64,000 nucleotides of DNA from Vicugna pacos. Lineage: Eukaryota > Chordata > Mammalia > Artiodactyla > Camelidae. The DNA lies in contig NC_132995.1 of assembly GCF_048564905.1 (NCBI RefSeq), positions 3,050,501 through 3,114,500 of the forward strand. Direction: 5' to 3'. This document shows, one piece after another, positions 1-21,112 of the stretch. A model generated the notes under the pieces. That model saw only the letters and a program-made list of their open reading frames with translations. It searched no databases and was not told where the DNA came from. Both the position numbers and the translations under genes were made by a program. Position 1 is the first letter of the stretch, and every line of letters starts with the position of its first letter.

Positions 1-562
1 GACAGACTGACATAAGCAAAAGTGGCCAAAGGTCATGCAGGGAGGGGCTCTCTGCATTTCCCTTTCTTCCGTAGATGGCATTCAATAGTTCCACCTGCTG
101 GCATCTCCTACTAGACCAAGATCCACAAGAATATGAATTTTCTTCGCTAATATTTGCTTAAAGACTTAGAAGACGCTGTACCTCTATAGAAGCCTGTTGG
201 AAGAATTAATTCATTGACTAAATATATCATGATTTCTAGAATGTCATCAGTAGAATGTCAGAGAAAGTGGGCTAATTATGTTTGAATTTCTGGAACACTT
301 GGGTGATTTTGTTAATAATACTGGAAATGAATGAATCATTATAGTAACATCCTAGAGTGGCTGGGGGGTTTCCGAGGGGCCGTGAGGTTTTAGAGATGCC
401 CTGTGATCAAGAGGGATGACCCTGGAGATGCAGATTTACGCCCTCAGATTCTAGCTGTTGTTACGATGGAGTTGTCAGGCTGGGTGTGAGAAAGAGCTGT
501 GGCATCCGTGGAAGGTCTTCCTGTGCGCATTCAGGGGAGAGGACTCCAGCCTTGCTCTGGTC
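1..562. other. 3' flank of the KIR gene
   Basis: Downstream of the KIR stop on its strand, so 3'UTR is expected here. I see no AATAAA on the minus strand and no recognisable gene or repeat. Confidence 0.4.
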
Positions 563-9460
<8,898 letters not shown>

Positions 9461-10019
9461 GGTGCTGCTTCTGCTGACTAGAAGGCAGAGACCCAGCAAA
9501 ACTGAGACATGCACAGGATGTTGTGATGGCAGCTAATGTACTTGCAAGTTGACTGCAAGACAGAGAGGTGACCCACACATGCTCTTCTTACCTTAAATGA
9601 GGCAGTGTGTGGGGGCTGGCTGAGGGAGGAATTGCGCTTCCTGGAAAATTTTCAGACTAGACCTGTCTCCTCAGACCCTTTACAGTGGCCAGACTTGAAG
9701 TGCAGTCTCTGACCCGACCCACCTTTTGCTACATTTTCAAGTTTACCAAAAATTTAGTCTGCAATATCTAATCTGCTATTACTCCCATGCACTGTATTCT
9801 TTTCTTTTTTTCATTTTTATATGAATTTTCTGTTTTCTTCTTTCTTATATTAAAAATTTTTCCAAGCATTATATTCTGTTTTATCTTTAATCCCCAACCA
9901 TCATGATATCCATAATAACATTTCTTAATTGAAAATGCAGGTTTTGTTACTTTTTAATTTATGGGTTTTCTTTCTATATTGTATCGTCTTTCCCCTGTAT
10001 GTATGTACTTCCAAGTTCT
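9461..10019. other. 5' flank of the KIR gene
   Basis: Upstream of the KIR start codon on its strand and therefore its promoter region. I see no TATA box or other motif I would name; the distal half is AT-rich. Confidence 0.4.
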
Positions 10020-10930
10020 TTGACTATCTAGCAGTTTTTAAAAATCAACGTAGAGTTGACTTACAATATTACATTAGTTACTGGTGTATCACACAGTGAT
10101 TTAATATTTTTATAGATTACACACCATGTAAAGTACTATAAAATACTGAGTGCCTTCCCTGCGCTGTACATTATGCCCCTGTGACTCTCATTTTCTAACC
10201 AGCAGTTTGTACTTCTTAATCCCCTTCACCTGTTTTGCCCCCTCCCCTTGGGTGACCACTAGCCTTTCCTCTGTCTGATTCTGTTTGTTTATGTTTGTTC
10301 ATTTGTTTTGATTTTTAGATTCCACATGTAAGTGAAGACATAGTATTTCTCTTTCTCTGTGCAGCTTATTTCACTAAGCATAAAACCCTCCAAGTCCATT
10401 CATCTTCTCAGATGGCAGGATTTTATTCTTTTTTTAATTGAGGTATAGTTGCTTTATAATATTACATAAGTTTCAGTGCACCTGAATCGCTGAACATAGT
10501 GATTCACGATTTTTAAAGGTTAACTCTCTTTACGGTTGTCATAAATTATTGGCTATGTTCCCTATGTTGTACTGTATCCTGTATATTCTAACTACATATC
10601 TTTGTAGATTATTAATTTTATACATAGTAGTTTGTACATCTTAATCTCCTACCCCACCTCGCCCCTCCCCCTTCTCTCTCCCCATTGGTAACCACCAGTT
10701 TGTCCTCTGTTTCTTTTTTGTTATATTCACTAGTTAGCATTTTAATATTGCACATGTAAGTGATATCACACACTATTTGTCTATTCACTTCTCCTACTAC
10801 CTTCCAAGCCCATCTGTGCTGTGTGAGTGGCAGACTCTCGTTCTTTAACGGCTGAGTAGTATTCTGTTGTATGTATACACAGCAGTCCCACTTCACACAT
10901 TTGTCTGTTGGTACACTTACGTTGCTTGGT
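10020..10930 (-). repeat. Two nested L1 3' ends
   Basis: Two partial L1 3' regions in minus orientation. The first runs from about 10020 ('gagttgacttacaatatt') to about 10425 ('gatggcagg'). The second starts at about 10430 ('ttttttaattgaggtatagt') and repeats the same landmarks ('ttccacatgtaagtg' versus 'tgcacatgtaagtgatatca', 'ggctgagtagtattc'), so a younger L1 sits in an older one. 5'-truncated, no intact frame. Confidence 0.7.
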
Positions 10931-11669
10931 AACGTCAAAGACCTCCGAGTTCAGGGTGCTGTGGCGCCCCTGCGGCTCTCTGCTTCTCCCTGGGGAGTGG
11001 TAGTAACAGGACAGCCCACGACTGAGGCGCCAGCGCAGCACCTGCCTCCACCCCCCTGCCCAGGTCCATGACACAAACAAAATGATTGACTGATTTGCCA
11101 GATGGATGCCTTAGGGGCTGCTCCACGAAGGATACTGATGCTCTTCTGGGAAACACAGAAATGTGGGGCTGCTAACTCAGGTCTCACTTGTGGTTTCTGC
11201 ATGATGGTATAAGTGTTGATTGTTACCACTGCTCCAAGGTGGCCGGTGCCCGCAAGAGGCAATTAAACACTGACCACACCCTCTTTAAATAGATCGGTAC
11301 AAAGACGCCCAGGTGAGTAGAGGTCTTTTGTAAGTGTGAGCAGCTGACCTGGTGCAACAACTAAGCTGTCCGTCAGTCAAGACCAGCGTGGCTGGCTTAC
11401 CTGTATCCAGGTGTCCTACCCATAAAATATGCCAGACTCCACAATGAGCAGAAATATGACGGTTTGCATGGAACTACTGGTTTTCTGTTACCCCAAATTA
11501 AACCTTTTCATATGGCTCTCAAGAATTTGATTCGTTCAATAATATATAAGAGAAAACAGTATGGATGTAAAGTCGAAACAAGATATTGAAAATCTTGGGA
11601 TAATTGGGCAACAGGGAAGAAGAAAATACTGTGTAAACAAATCTCATTCTAAATAGGAGCATTTTGTGG

Positions 11670-11768
11670 GGAGGGTGTAGCTCAAGTGGTAAAGTGCCTG
11701 CTTAGCATGCACGAGGTCCCGAGTTCAAGCCCCAGTGCCTCCTCCACAGATAAATAAATGAATAAACC
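11670..11768 (+). repeat. Camelid tRNA-derived SINE (Vic-1 type), sense
   Basis: 'ggagggtgtagctcaagtgg' (A-box-like), 'gagttcaagcccc' (B-box-like), then an AATAAATGAATAAA tail. The flanking 'aaataggagcattttg' and 'aaataggagcattttc' look like a target-site duplication. Confidence 0.85.
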
Positions 11769-12002
11769 TAAATAGGAGCATTTTCATTTCTCTGCTCACA
11801 TGAGCCTGTACGGGCTTCCTTGTAGGAAGAAAACAAAGAAGTAAAACACGTACGAGTGGACACTCCATTGATTTATCCTCCCAGACCTGATAAAGTAGAA
11901 GCCACTCAAGTACAATCAAATGGTAGGAGCATCGAACACGGCAACTCCCTTCATGCATAATTAGTCATAAACCACTCTTTCCTTAACTCACAGTGTTTTC
12001 AG

Positions 12003-12115
12003 GGGGAGTAATTAGGTTTATTTATTTATTTAATGGAGGTACTGGGGATTGAACCCAGGACCTCCTGCGTGCTAGGCACGCACTCTGCCACTGATCTATA
12101 CCCTCCCCCCTACTC
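12003..12115 (-). repeat. Camelid SINE (Vic-1 type), antisense
   Basis: 'gtaattaggtttatttattt', then 'ggaggtactggggattgaac', ending 'ctataccctcccccc': the reverse complement of the SINE at 11670. Confidence 0.88.
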
Positions 12116-13289
12116 TTTCCTTAAAAATAACTCTTATACTCTGTTACTCATGAATGGATCGTTTATTTTGTGGAAGGGAAATAGTGTGTGTTTCTTGCTC
12201 ATGTGGTTTTCTCTGTGCATCAGCTGATCTTGTAGGATCACTACGCTTCATGCATTTTCCAGCGAGAAGAGGATGCTCTGGTCTTTACCTCTCTTGGTAA
12301 AACAGGGTTCCTCTAGGACCAGCCTAGCAGTGGAACAGACACTGGGGAGCCTGGGGTCATCGTTCAAATAGCCTGGCTTGGAGTATGCCTGTCATTTATG
12401 CTCGCGTCCATTGACCAGCATGGCTGCTAGCCCATGTCTCAGGCAGTGGAGGAGATATAATCCTCCTTTTTGTCCCAGTGAGATGAGGAACTGTCTTTGC
12501 ATCACATTAGATGTTATCAGCAGTTATACCACCTTCCTCTGTCTGTTGGGTAGTGGATTAACTCACATTTGCCAAGCATGGGTTTCCTGAGACCTCCCAT
12601 GGGCAGGACCTTGAATGGGCACCTGAGTCTCAGAGAGTAGTCATACTGCACCCTGCTCAAGAAGCTGATGACCCAGGCACGATGGACCAGCAGAGAACCG
12701 GCAATTGTAACTCAGCATAGTGGGCATGTGGGAGTGGTGGCAAGAGCACTGTAGGGACAAAAGATGAGCATGTAACTAAGACCTCGAGATACAGATGCTT
12801 GTATGAAAGTGATGTCTACACTGAGATGCTCAAGAAATACAGGAATTTTCCAGGTGGAGATAAAGCAGTTTCTAATTCCAACGCTGAGCAACGGTTTATT
12901 GCATGCAGCAATCTGTAGGCTGTTTTGTGAAGACACTGATTCAATTAGAAAGTAAAAAAAAAAAATTAAGGGTAAATGGAGAAATCCACAAAAGCCAATG
13001 TCCTGAGCATATTGTGTATTGAGAATAGATGTGTGGTTTCTATCCAGAAAACAATGGATACTAGGAGAATGTGTAAGCAGGAGGCGATATTCTGAGTTTG
13101 GTTGAAAACACAACTGGCAGACACTTTCATGGAGTTAGGAGGTGATTAGACCTTCCAGGAGGTGGCTCTTCTTGTTACTCATATTCCACTAGGCACGGTC
13201 ACCTCAAAATACATGTTACATATGACCTCTGCCATCGGACTGAGCTCAGTGAGAATGTGGGCTTTCTTCAAACTGGTATCATCAATCTA

Positions 13290-13520
13290 GAACAGCTATT
13301 ATGTTCTGCAACAATGAAAGGGTTGTATATGTGTTCTGTTCTGTGTGATAGGGAGCAAAGACATGTGGCTTCTGAACACTTGAATTTTGGCTGGTGGTGC
13401 TGAGGAACTGAATTTTAAAATTTATTTAATCTAATTTTAATTTAAATAGCCCTATCTGGCTAGTGGCTACCACCCTCGATACCTCAGACCTGGCATCTAC
13501 TTCATCTCTATAAAATTTTA
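13290..13520. repeat. hAT-type nonautonomous DNA transposon fragment
   Basis: 'acttgaattttggctggtgg', 'tttaatctaattttaattta' and 'ctggctagtggctacca' match a well-known mammalian hAT/Charlie-derived element that also occurs at 38235-38460. Family name not certain. Confidence 0.45.
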
Positions 13521-13774
13521 CTGGATAATTTACAGAGCATATGCATCAGACTTTCCAGATTTGCTTTGGTAGAATTTCAGAAAAAGGAGGATGCTAATGA
13601 TCAGATACCCAGTATGAGCAGATAGTACGATGAATCTCTGCAAATGGTGGGACAGTTAGAACAGAGCCTCTAATGGCTGAGAGGTGACTAAGAGGCCGTG
13701 GGATTTTGAAAATAATCCTACAAGTCTTTAAAAATGTTTATTTATTTAACTTCTTGCTTTTTGTTTTTGTTTTG

Positions 13775-13892
13775 GAGGGGGAGATAATTAGGTTTATTTA
13801 TTTACTTGTTTATTTTAATGGAGGTACGGGGGAGTGAACCCAAAACCTCGTGCGTGCTAAGCAGGCGCTCTGCCACCGTCTCTCTCCCTACA
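13775..13892 (-). repeat. Camelid SINE (Vic-1 type), antisense
   Basis: 'gataattaggtttatttatt', 'ggaggtacgggggagtgaac', 'gctctgccaccg'. Sits directly downstream of the KIR pseudogene tail exon. Confidence 0.85.
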
Positions 13893-14075
13893 AGTCCGAG
13901 GCGCCGCTGTTAACCTTGGAGCTGTCGGGCTGGGTTTGAGGAAGAGGAGCAGTGCCCGCGGAGGAACCCCGTTAGGAAGAGTCCAGATCCTTGCTTTGTA
14001 GCAGTCTGTGTGGTCCGAGCCTGGGGCCGTGTCGTGGCTCATGTTGACCGTGTAAACACTGTGCTCAGCTGAGGG

Positions 14076-14177
14076 CTACGCAGGGCTCAGGGGCTTGGGA
14101 GTCAACTTCATCTCTGAGCGGGTCCAGCGGTTCAAGTGGACATATGTCACGTCCTGTGTGTCTTCTGCTGCAGGGTC
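14076..14177 (-). pseudogene. KIR pseudogene tail exon with one ITIM
   Basis: Acceptor CTCCCAG, then DPAAEDTQDVTYVHLN, matching human KIR exon 9; stop after PLSPA. VTYVHL is a canonical ITIM. Just past the stop, in another frame, AGTGTTTACACGG echoes the second KIR ITIM (SVYT), so that site was lost by a frame change. Confidence 0.75.
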
Positions 14178-14290
14178 CTGGGAGCAGAGAGGTAAGAATA
14201 ATGGACTGAGAGAGGGTCTCTGAAGGCAGGAGCACTGGACACGTGGGAAGAGCTCAAGCTGTGGTGAGGTTTTGGGCTGGGAGCACTCAC

Positions 14291-14343
14291 CCTGCCGTTC
14301 ACCATTCGCTCCTCCTTGGGCTCTGGGTCCACCAGGGCAGCTC
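14291..14343 (-). pseudogene. KIR pseudogene exon 8
   Basis: 53 bp between CTCACAG and GTGAGTG, encoding AALVDPEPKEERMVNGR. Length and phase are as in functional KIR, showing that decay is uneven along this locus. Confidence 0.75.
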
Positions 14344-14793
14344 CTGTGAGTGGAAGGAAGGCTCTTGGGAGGGTTCTTCCAGATCCTCACGTCTTTGGTG
14401 GGAACATCAGAGCCAGAAAAAGGCAGGCGGGCAGAGGTTGCTCAGCCTGTCTACCCTGCTAAATCGAAAAACCATCCCATATACAACCCCAGGCATACGT
14501 TGACTGTCCCAGCGTCCTGTACAAACCCACTGACCCCGTCCTCTGTCTTCTCTTACAGACCATCTTCTGCAGGTCAGTGGATTCCCCAGCACTGAGGGGG
14601 ATACAGGGGAGAAGAAGGGATACTTGTGGGTTGAAGGAAAGGACAGGGTTCCATGGGTCTCTGGAAGATGTTCCACCAAGGATCTCAACAATAAAGCCAC
14701 AATTTAACCCACAGGAAGTGAAAACATAATTCTGTGCTCCAATCACACCTCTCCTTCAGTCAACTACATTGCTCCCTCCTCCTTCAGACTTAG

Positions 14794-14900
14794 ACGATTT
14801 CTGATAGAACCCCAGTAACAAACAAGAGCAGCGAGGAGATGCTAGCAGGGATGAAGGCTGTGGAGAGTCCAGGGAGAGCGTGCAGCTTGCTGGCATGGCC
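14794..14900 (-). pseudogene. KIR pseudogene membrane exon (donor lost)
   Basis: 107 bp after CCCCTCAG, with KLHALPGL in place of the KIR HLHxLIG and then a hydrophobic run. Its length breaks the normal phase, and the conserved donor GTAAGTCTCA is CTAAGTCTGA. Assigned by position and weak similarity. Confidence 0.55.
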
Positions 14901-16044
14901 CTGAGGGGCTGAGTTTCTGTCAGTAAGCAAACAATGGAAGCTCTGCTTATTGGTTGTCTACGTTGTTGCCAATACACACTGGATTCATTGTGTCCTTGTG
15001 TCAGGCTGCTTCAACATCTCTCAGCCTGACCAACCATGGTCTCCATCTCGCAGTAGGTACAAAAACATCCAAGAGAAATGCTAACAGTGGACAGAATAAT
15101 GAGGCCACGAAAGACCAGCAGAGGTGTAAACCCAGGTCCACCAGGCACCTTCTCCTGCTGCCCCATGTGACAAGACATGATGGTTTTGCGTGAACAGGGA
15201 CTCCCTGCATCAACCATAGCTGAATGTCCTTCCGTCTCATCCTTCCCCAGGACGTGATAACGGCACAGTCTGAGAGCTGAGAAGGCCTGGCCAGAGGTTG
15301 AATTAGGTCATGCCTCTACCCCAGGTTCCTGTGGTTTTAACTTGCTTCAGAGAATCTTAAGGACCCTCTCCCAGGAATGACAGAATGAAATCCAAGTGCC
15401 TCATCATTGTTTATCAACCTGAACCTACTTGGGCTCCAGACACGTCTCTCATCTTCCCCTTGCACACCACGCACCAGGCGCACTCCGCTGGTGCTTTGAA
15501 TGCACCAAGCTTGTTGCCACCGGACTCACTGTGTTCACCGTTCCATCTGTCAGAAATATCCTTCCACCAGGCTTCTCAAGGCTGGCGTTCCTTGCCGTTA
15601 CATCACCCTGAAATGCCACGTTCTTCAGTAGAGCCTTCCTCGGCACTCACTCTAAATTATCCACTTAGGTTTTCCCTATCACATAGCTCTCTCTTGATGT
15701 ATACGAATTCATTCATCGTAATGAATTTTAATTCTTTTATCCGTCAGACTTTTTCTCCTCCATCCACACACACCTGGAATGTGCTCCTCGTGGAGACAGG
15801 ACCCTTTCACTTCTGAACTGTTGAATATGTTGCTTGCAGGACAGTAACAGATGGACAATACATATTTAAGGTGTTCCCTTAAATCCGCTACTTCCCCTAT
15901 CATGTCCAGCCCTACAAACCCTGATGGAGGGAAGGTAAGCTTCTCCCCTGAGAATGGGGACCCCTTTGTCCAACTTAGAAATTCTGATTCTCAGAGCATG
16001 AGAGGTTCAACGTCCTGTCTGGTTCTCATGCTGACCACAGTCTC

Positions 16045-16160
16045 AAATACTGACGGGGAATTTGGGCATTAGAGAGGAAAGCTGACTAGCCCAAGGTCAC
16101 CGAGCTTGTGAGGGACAGAGCCAACACTCACACAGGAGCCCTCTGTCTCTTTAGGGATTT
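16045..16160 (+). repeat. MIR fragment
   Basis: 'gagaggaaagctgactagcc' and 'caaggtcaccgagcttgtga' follow the MIR core; lies next to the pseudogene stem exon. Confidence 0.55.
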
Positions 16161-16519
16161 ATGAACTAAATTAGGGGGTATCCTTACCTACCTTTTATGG
16201 TGCTTGGGTCTGTGTGTGATGGACAAGTACTAGTAACGGATCCTAGGAAAAAGACAGAGAAGGGGTGAGCAAGTGACTTTCTTCACCCACTGAAGTAGGG
16301 CCATTCCTTCTGGAGGGTTGGCCTCCTGCCTACCCCTTACTCTGTCATCCCCCAAAGGGCTGATGGGGATCTTCTGGCCCCTTCATCTGAATGCCTTGAG
16401 TGGATACTCCCTCCCAGAGATGTGATGGTGGGAGGAAGCACTAAGGATATGCCTGTCAATGAAAGACAGCTATGAACAAGGGACATTATCCCCTCTTAGG
16501 TGATGAATATCTGTGCTTC

Positions 16520-16640
16520 TTTTTTCGGTGGAGGGAGGTAATTAGGTTTATTTATTTATTCTTAAAGAAGGCACTGGGGATTGAAGCCAGGACCTCATGC
16601 ATGTTAAGCATGCGCTCTACCACTTGAGCTACACCCTCCT
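16520..16640 (-). repeat. Camelid SINE (Vic-1 type), antisense
   Basis: 'gtaattaggtttatttattt', 'ggcactggggattgaagcca' and 'acttgagctacaccctcc', in the pseudogene D2-stem intron. Confidence 0.87.
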
Positions 16641-16990
16641 GACTTATGCTCCTTAATTGGTAAATGACCTGTATGTCAGAGGAGCTTGGGGGAAACAAAG
16701 GTAAGGGGAAACAGAGGGGCAAATATAACCTTTGATTTCCCCCAAACTGAGCCCAGTCTATCCTCCTCCTCCAGGGTCTGCCTCGACTCCTTTCTTTATT
16801 CGCCTGGATAGACAGAATCCTGATGTGGGCATCCATACAGGAACTGGAGGAGAGCTGCGGTACCACCTAGCATCCCCTCTTCCTCTCTGTGTTTCTTATT
16901 GCTTCCATTTGTTCAGAAGCCCTAAGATTCCCCCATCACCAACATGGAGCCTTCAGACAGAGCTCTGTGATGTAGTGTGTCTACAATTCA

Positions 16991-17322
<332 letters not shown>

Positions 17323-17594
17323 CTAGGAGAAAAAGAGACCTTGATCTTAGAGCACAACCTCACTCATGCTGACCTTGGACAAGAATGTAGGATTCTTTCC
17401 CCATTCTGCTGAGATCACTCTGTATGTGTTTTGGTGCCTCTCTCAGTCTCACTTTCATCCCTACAACCTGAACTCATATTGTGTGTGTGTGTGTGTCTGT
17501 CTGCCTCTTTACGACTCTGCTTTCCCTTGATTCTATATTGCTTTCTAACTATATCCCCTGCCTTACTGCCCTTAAAATCAATAAGAGATACAGG

Positions 17595-18075
17595 GTTTTC
17601 TTTTTTTTAATGAATATTTATAGTAGCTTTACTCATAAATACCAGAAACAGAAGGGGATAAAAAAGCAAATATCCTTAAACTGGCAAATGGATAAACAAA
17701 CTGTGGTATTCATACAAAAGAATATTGTTCACCAACTAAAATGAATGAACCATTGATACATCAGCCGGGTGAGTCACAAATGCCTAATGTGAAGTCAAAG
17801 ATGCCAGACACAAAACATTACATACTGTATGATTCCATTTATATGACGTTCTGGAAAGAGCAAAAATACAGGGGCGGGGAAAAGATCAATAGCTGAAAGG
17901 GGTTGGGGTTGGCGAGAGGAGTAGACCACAGAAGAGCAGAATGAGGGTGTTTTGGAGGGTGACGGAATGCTTCTGTATTTTGACTGTGGTAATGGTTACA
18001 TGATTGTGCATTCGTCCAAACTCATAAAGCTGTACACCCAAAACAGTAAATTGTATTTTAATTTTTAAAAATTTA
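17595..18075 (+). repeat. Old L1 3' end
   Basis: 'caaatggataaacaaactgt', 'atgattccatttatatga' and 'ataaagctgtacacccaaaa' are typical of L1M 3' ends; plus orientation, no frame. Confidence 0.65.
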
Positions 18076-18769
18076 AAGCAAATATATCTATTTTAAAAAA
18101 CACAAAGACAAGGACAACTTAAGATCCCATATCATCTCCACTATTTAATATGTGATCTTAGACAAATGACTTAATATCACAGAGGTTCAGTTCTCCAACT
18201 TTTAAAATTAAAAACATATTATTTCTATTTCACTGTATATTCTTATACTTAGTTCCTTAAATGTTCCGAGCGCCTGCATTTTCATATTCCATTCCTTCTT
18301 TCTGAAATGTTACTTCCCTTCCTCTCTTCATACTTTGCTTCCAACTAGGAACCTCTGGGACTATCAGAAAACACGGCATGGACCTTAGGCTCTCTGACCT
18401 AGAACAAAGAGATTATGGAGTGGAAATTGCCAGAAGCTCCACAGGATCTTTGAGAACCTCATTCTGTAGGGAGTGGCTAGCACGGCCATGCACCCTGAGG
18501 TGATGAAAGGGACCACTGGTGGCGAAGGTCGGAAGGGACCACTCCTTCCTCTTTGTGCTGAACGGTGTGTTAAACCATGATGTTGAGCAACCTCTGGGTC
18601 CCAATTCAGATCATCCAGGGGCTGGGCTGCAGGGATGTCTGGTAGCATTGTGTTCTCCTGGCAGAGGAAGGGAGCTGTGGTGTTAAAGTGGGAGACCAAC
18701 CCCTAACCAACTGTCATTCGGCGCGTCTTTCTCCATCACTCTTTCATATTCTTCCCCCCACCGCCCCCA

Positions 18770-19330
18770 AGCGGGGCTGTGTCCGCTGGAACTACAACTC
18801 CCGGCGTACCCCGCGCCCAGGGGTCGTAGCCACGCCGGCCGCCCTCCCAGGGAATTCTGGGAAAAGAACGTCGCTCCCGGGGGTACGCCGAAGACGGCGT
18901 CGCAGCGACGCGCTGGTGTCACAGAGGTGGTGGACGCCGGAAGGCGCCATTACTGATTTGAACTGTGCTTAGCGATTTGAAGCCACGACAAGACTTCCCC
19001 TGTGGGATTCCTAAGTCTCCAGGCGAAAACGCCCCTTTTCCTCTGTCTTTCGAAATCCCAGAGGCCTAGCCGGTGCCCCTGAGCACCGACGGAGGCAGCG
19101 TTGATTACGTGACACCCGGAGGTTGCCGGCTCCAGAGCGGTTTCCCAGAGAACTTTCAAAGCGATTTGTTCTAAGGAAAGGAAGGAGCCGCGAGACCCTC
19201 CAGCTGCCCGGGGGAAGCAAGTTTTGTCTGGCACAGTTCTCGGTACAAGCAACCGACGTTCAACGGCCCCTCCCTCACCTCCGGGCACCTCCACACTGCG
19301 CGTGCGCAAGCTCCTCTCCCGCTCGTCCCC
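18770..19330. promoter_or_regulatory. CpG-rich promoter-like block
   Basis: Dense CpG in an otherwise CpG-poor neighbourhood. It contains 'aactacaactcccggcgt', resembling the ZNF143 site, a second partial form near 18850, 'actgcgcgtgcgcaag', resembling an NRF1 site, and 'ggcgccatt', the reverse of a YY1-like AATGGCGCC. This set is typical of housekeeping or KRAB-ZNF promoters. It lies in the D1-D2 intron of the KIR pseudogene. No associated gene is recognised; minus-strand frames below it (18385-18700) have no known homology to me. Confidence 0.5.
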
Positions 19331-19569
19331 CCCCCCCCATTCTTGCTCTTTTGCTCAGTCGCAGGCTGTTTTCTCCTTAGCGTCTGACAAGTGCTGTCTT
19401 CTCTTTCTTCTTCTTCGTCTTCTCCGTCTTCTCCTCTCTCTGTTTTTCTCCCTCTCCTGAGTCTGTTAATGTCTGTCTGACTTCTCTCCCTGTACTAACA
19501 ATGTCCTGGACACCACTACCACCCCGGTACTTCCACGACACCAAGAGAAGAGGGACTGGCCACACTCAC

Positions 19570-19867
19570 CTGTGATCACGATGTCCACGGGGTCACTGGG
19601 GCCGACCACTCATAGAGTGACTGGGAGAGCCATAGCAGCTGTAGGTCCCTGCATGCACGGCGGTCATGGGGCCCATGAAAAAATGAGCGTGGGTAGGCCC
19701 ACCAGGCCCACTAGGAAGCTTCTCTCCATATTGCTGGGAATGCGGCCTGCCGCTCTTTTTGTGCAGGATAAATTTGTCAAACAGCAATTGACAGCGCAGG
19801 GTCACAGCCCCTCACACATGCACAATGGAACCTGGGTGGGCCGAGATGGAGGGTTTTGTGAACAGCC
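19570..19867 (-). pseudogene. KIR pseudogene D1 exon
   Basis: 298 bp after TGCCCCTAG and before GTGAGTGT. LFTKPSISAHPG, VTLRC and AGTYSCYG are readable, with a TGA just before VTLRC and a net two-base loss near the YEWSAPSDP motif. Confidence 0.8.
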
Positions 19868-20144
19868 CTAGGGGCAAAGATGTGGTTAGTTTCAGTGAGT
19901 CACTCTGCCTAAACTCTTACCCTGAGACCTGTAGGGGTGAATTCTCTCCTTTACCAGTGAAGCTGATGTCCCTTCCCGTCTGTTTTCTTGCATTTTCTTA
20001 AGACTCATTCTGTCTACTGGCTCATGACTTTTACATCCTTGATCTCACTGCCTCACCTCTATCTGCTTTTCCACTTCTCTTGGCTAAAAGCCTCAGCCTC
20101 CTGTGTGTTTGTTCTAAGCCCTTTCGCTGTTAGATCCACTCTTT

Positions 20145-20281
20145 AAAAAAATTTTTTTTGTGGGAGGTAATTAGATTCACTTTGTTTTTAAAAAATTTTC
20201 AGAGGAGGTACTGGGGATTGAACCCAGGACCTCATGCATGCTAAATATGCACTCTACCACTTGAGCTATACCCTCCCCCCA
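20145..20281 (-). repeat. Camelid SINE (Vic-1 type), antisense
   Basis: 'ggaggtactggggattgaac' and 'ttgagctataccctcccccc', in the pseudogene D0-D1 intron. Confidence 0.9.
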
Positions 20282-20847
20282 TTGGATCCACTCTTTCTTC
20301 ATCCCATCCCTAATCTACGTGGTGGTGATGGTGGTTGGGGTGGCAGGGGCCTGGGGTGATTCTGCAGGAAGTATTTCCTTCTCCCTTCACACACATCTCC
20401 CAGAACATAAGGGGTAACTGGCAGGAGATTGGGGAATAAGGTGGAGAAAAAAGGGACTATTTCCCAATTTCTGACCCATTCCATGCTTCTGGAGACATCT
20501 CTTGGGGGACCTTGTCTTACCTGAGACTTCTGTATAGGGTTACAACTTCCGTATGGGATGCAGGTGCTGGAATCAAGGGACACCACTGCTCCCTGGGTCC
20601 TCCCTGCTGGCAGGTAGCGGCAGCAGTCTGCTCTTGCTAATCCCTAGGTTGGCTCCCTGCTCCTTCACCTGGGCGCCCCATTCCTCTATTAAACACTCTG
20701 TGTTTAGATTCTCAGCGTGGGTTCTCATTCCATGATTAGGTCCTGGCTGGGCATCCTACGATAAGACTTGGGCTGCACTGGGCTGTGGACCCTGGGTAGG
20801 ACCGTCTGCATGCAGGGCAGTCATGGGCTGGGCTGGGCTCCTCCTAC

Positions 20848-21112
20848 CTGTGACCACAGTCTGCAGGGGGTTGCTGTGTGCTGAGCACGCGAGGGTGAAG
20901 CTGTAAAATCCGGAACGTGTAGGAGCCAGTATGTGCTGTGGTCACAGGACCCGTGGGGAAGTCATTGAGATATCTCTACAGTTCAGGGAAGTTGGCCCCA
21001 TTTCTTTTGAATAGTTTGAATATCACACGTGGAAGATGGCAGTGACACTGAAGTGTCACATGCTCTTCGAGGAGAGCCACAGGGCTCGGCCAAGCTGACA
21101 AGGATGGCTTGC
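20848..21112 (-). pseudogene. KIR pseudogene D0 exon remnant
   Basis: GKPSLSAWPSPV and VTLQC identify D0; a stop follows PEL, the F-strand Cys region reads SYTFR, and the acceptor region is deleted. The donor side still reads GTAGGA. Confidence 0.7.

Larger units (their letters stand above)
10931..13289. other. Intergenic stretch between the two KIRs
   Basis: Apart from the two SINEs, I see no Ig exon or other supported gene here. Frames of 60 to 130 codons exist on both strands but lack homology or splice context. Confidence 0.5.

Noticed and set aside
15011-15217. Minus-strand frame with a hydrophobic run (PLLVFRGLIILSTVSISLGC), tempting as a KIR membrane exon
   Set aside because: It has no KIR motif (HLHxLIG, WCSxKK) and no donor at the right place; the segment at 14794-14900 matches KIR position and motif better.
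18385-18700. Minus-strand frames below the CpG block as first exons of a gene
   Set aside because: No homology recognised and no consistent splice pattern; kept only as context for the promoter-like block.
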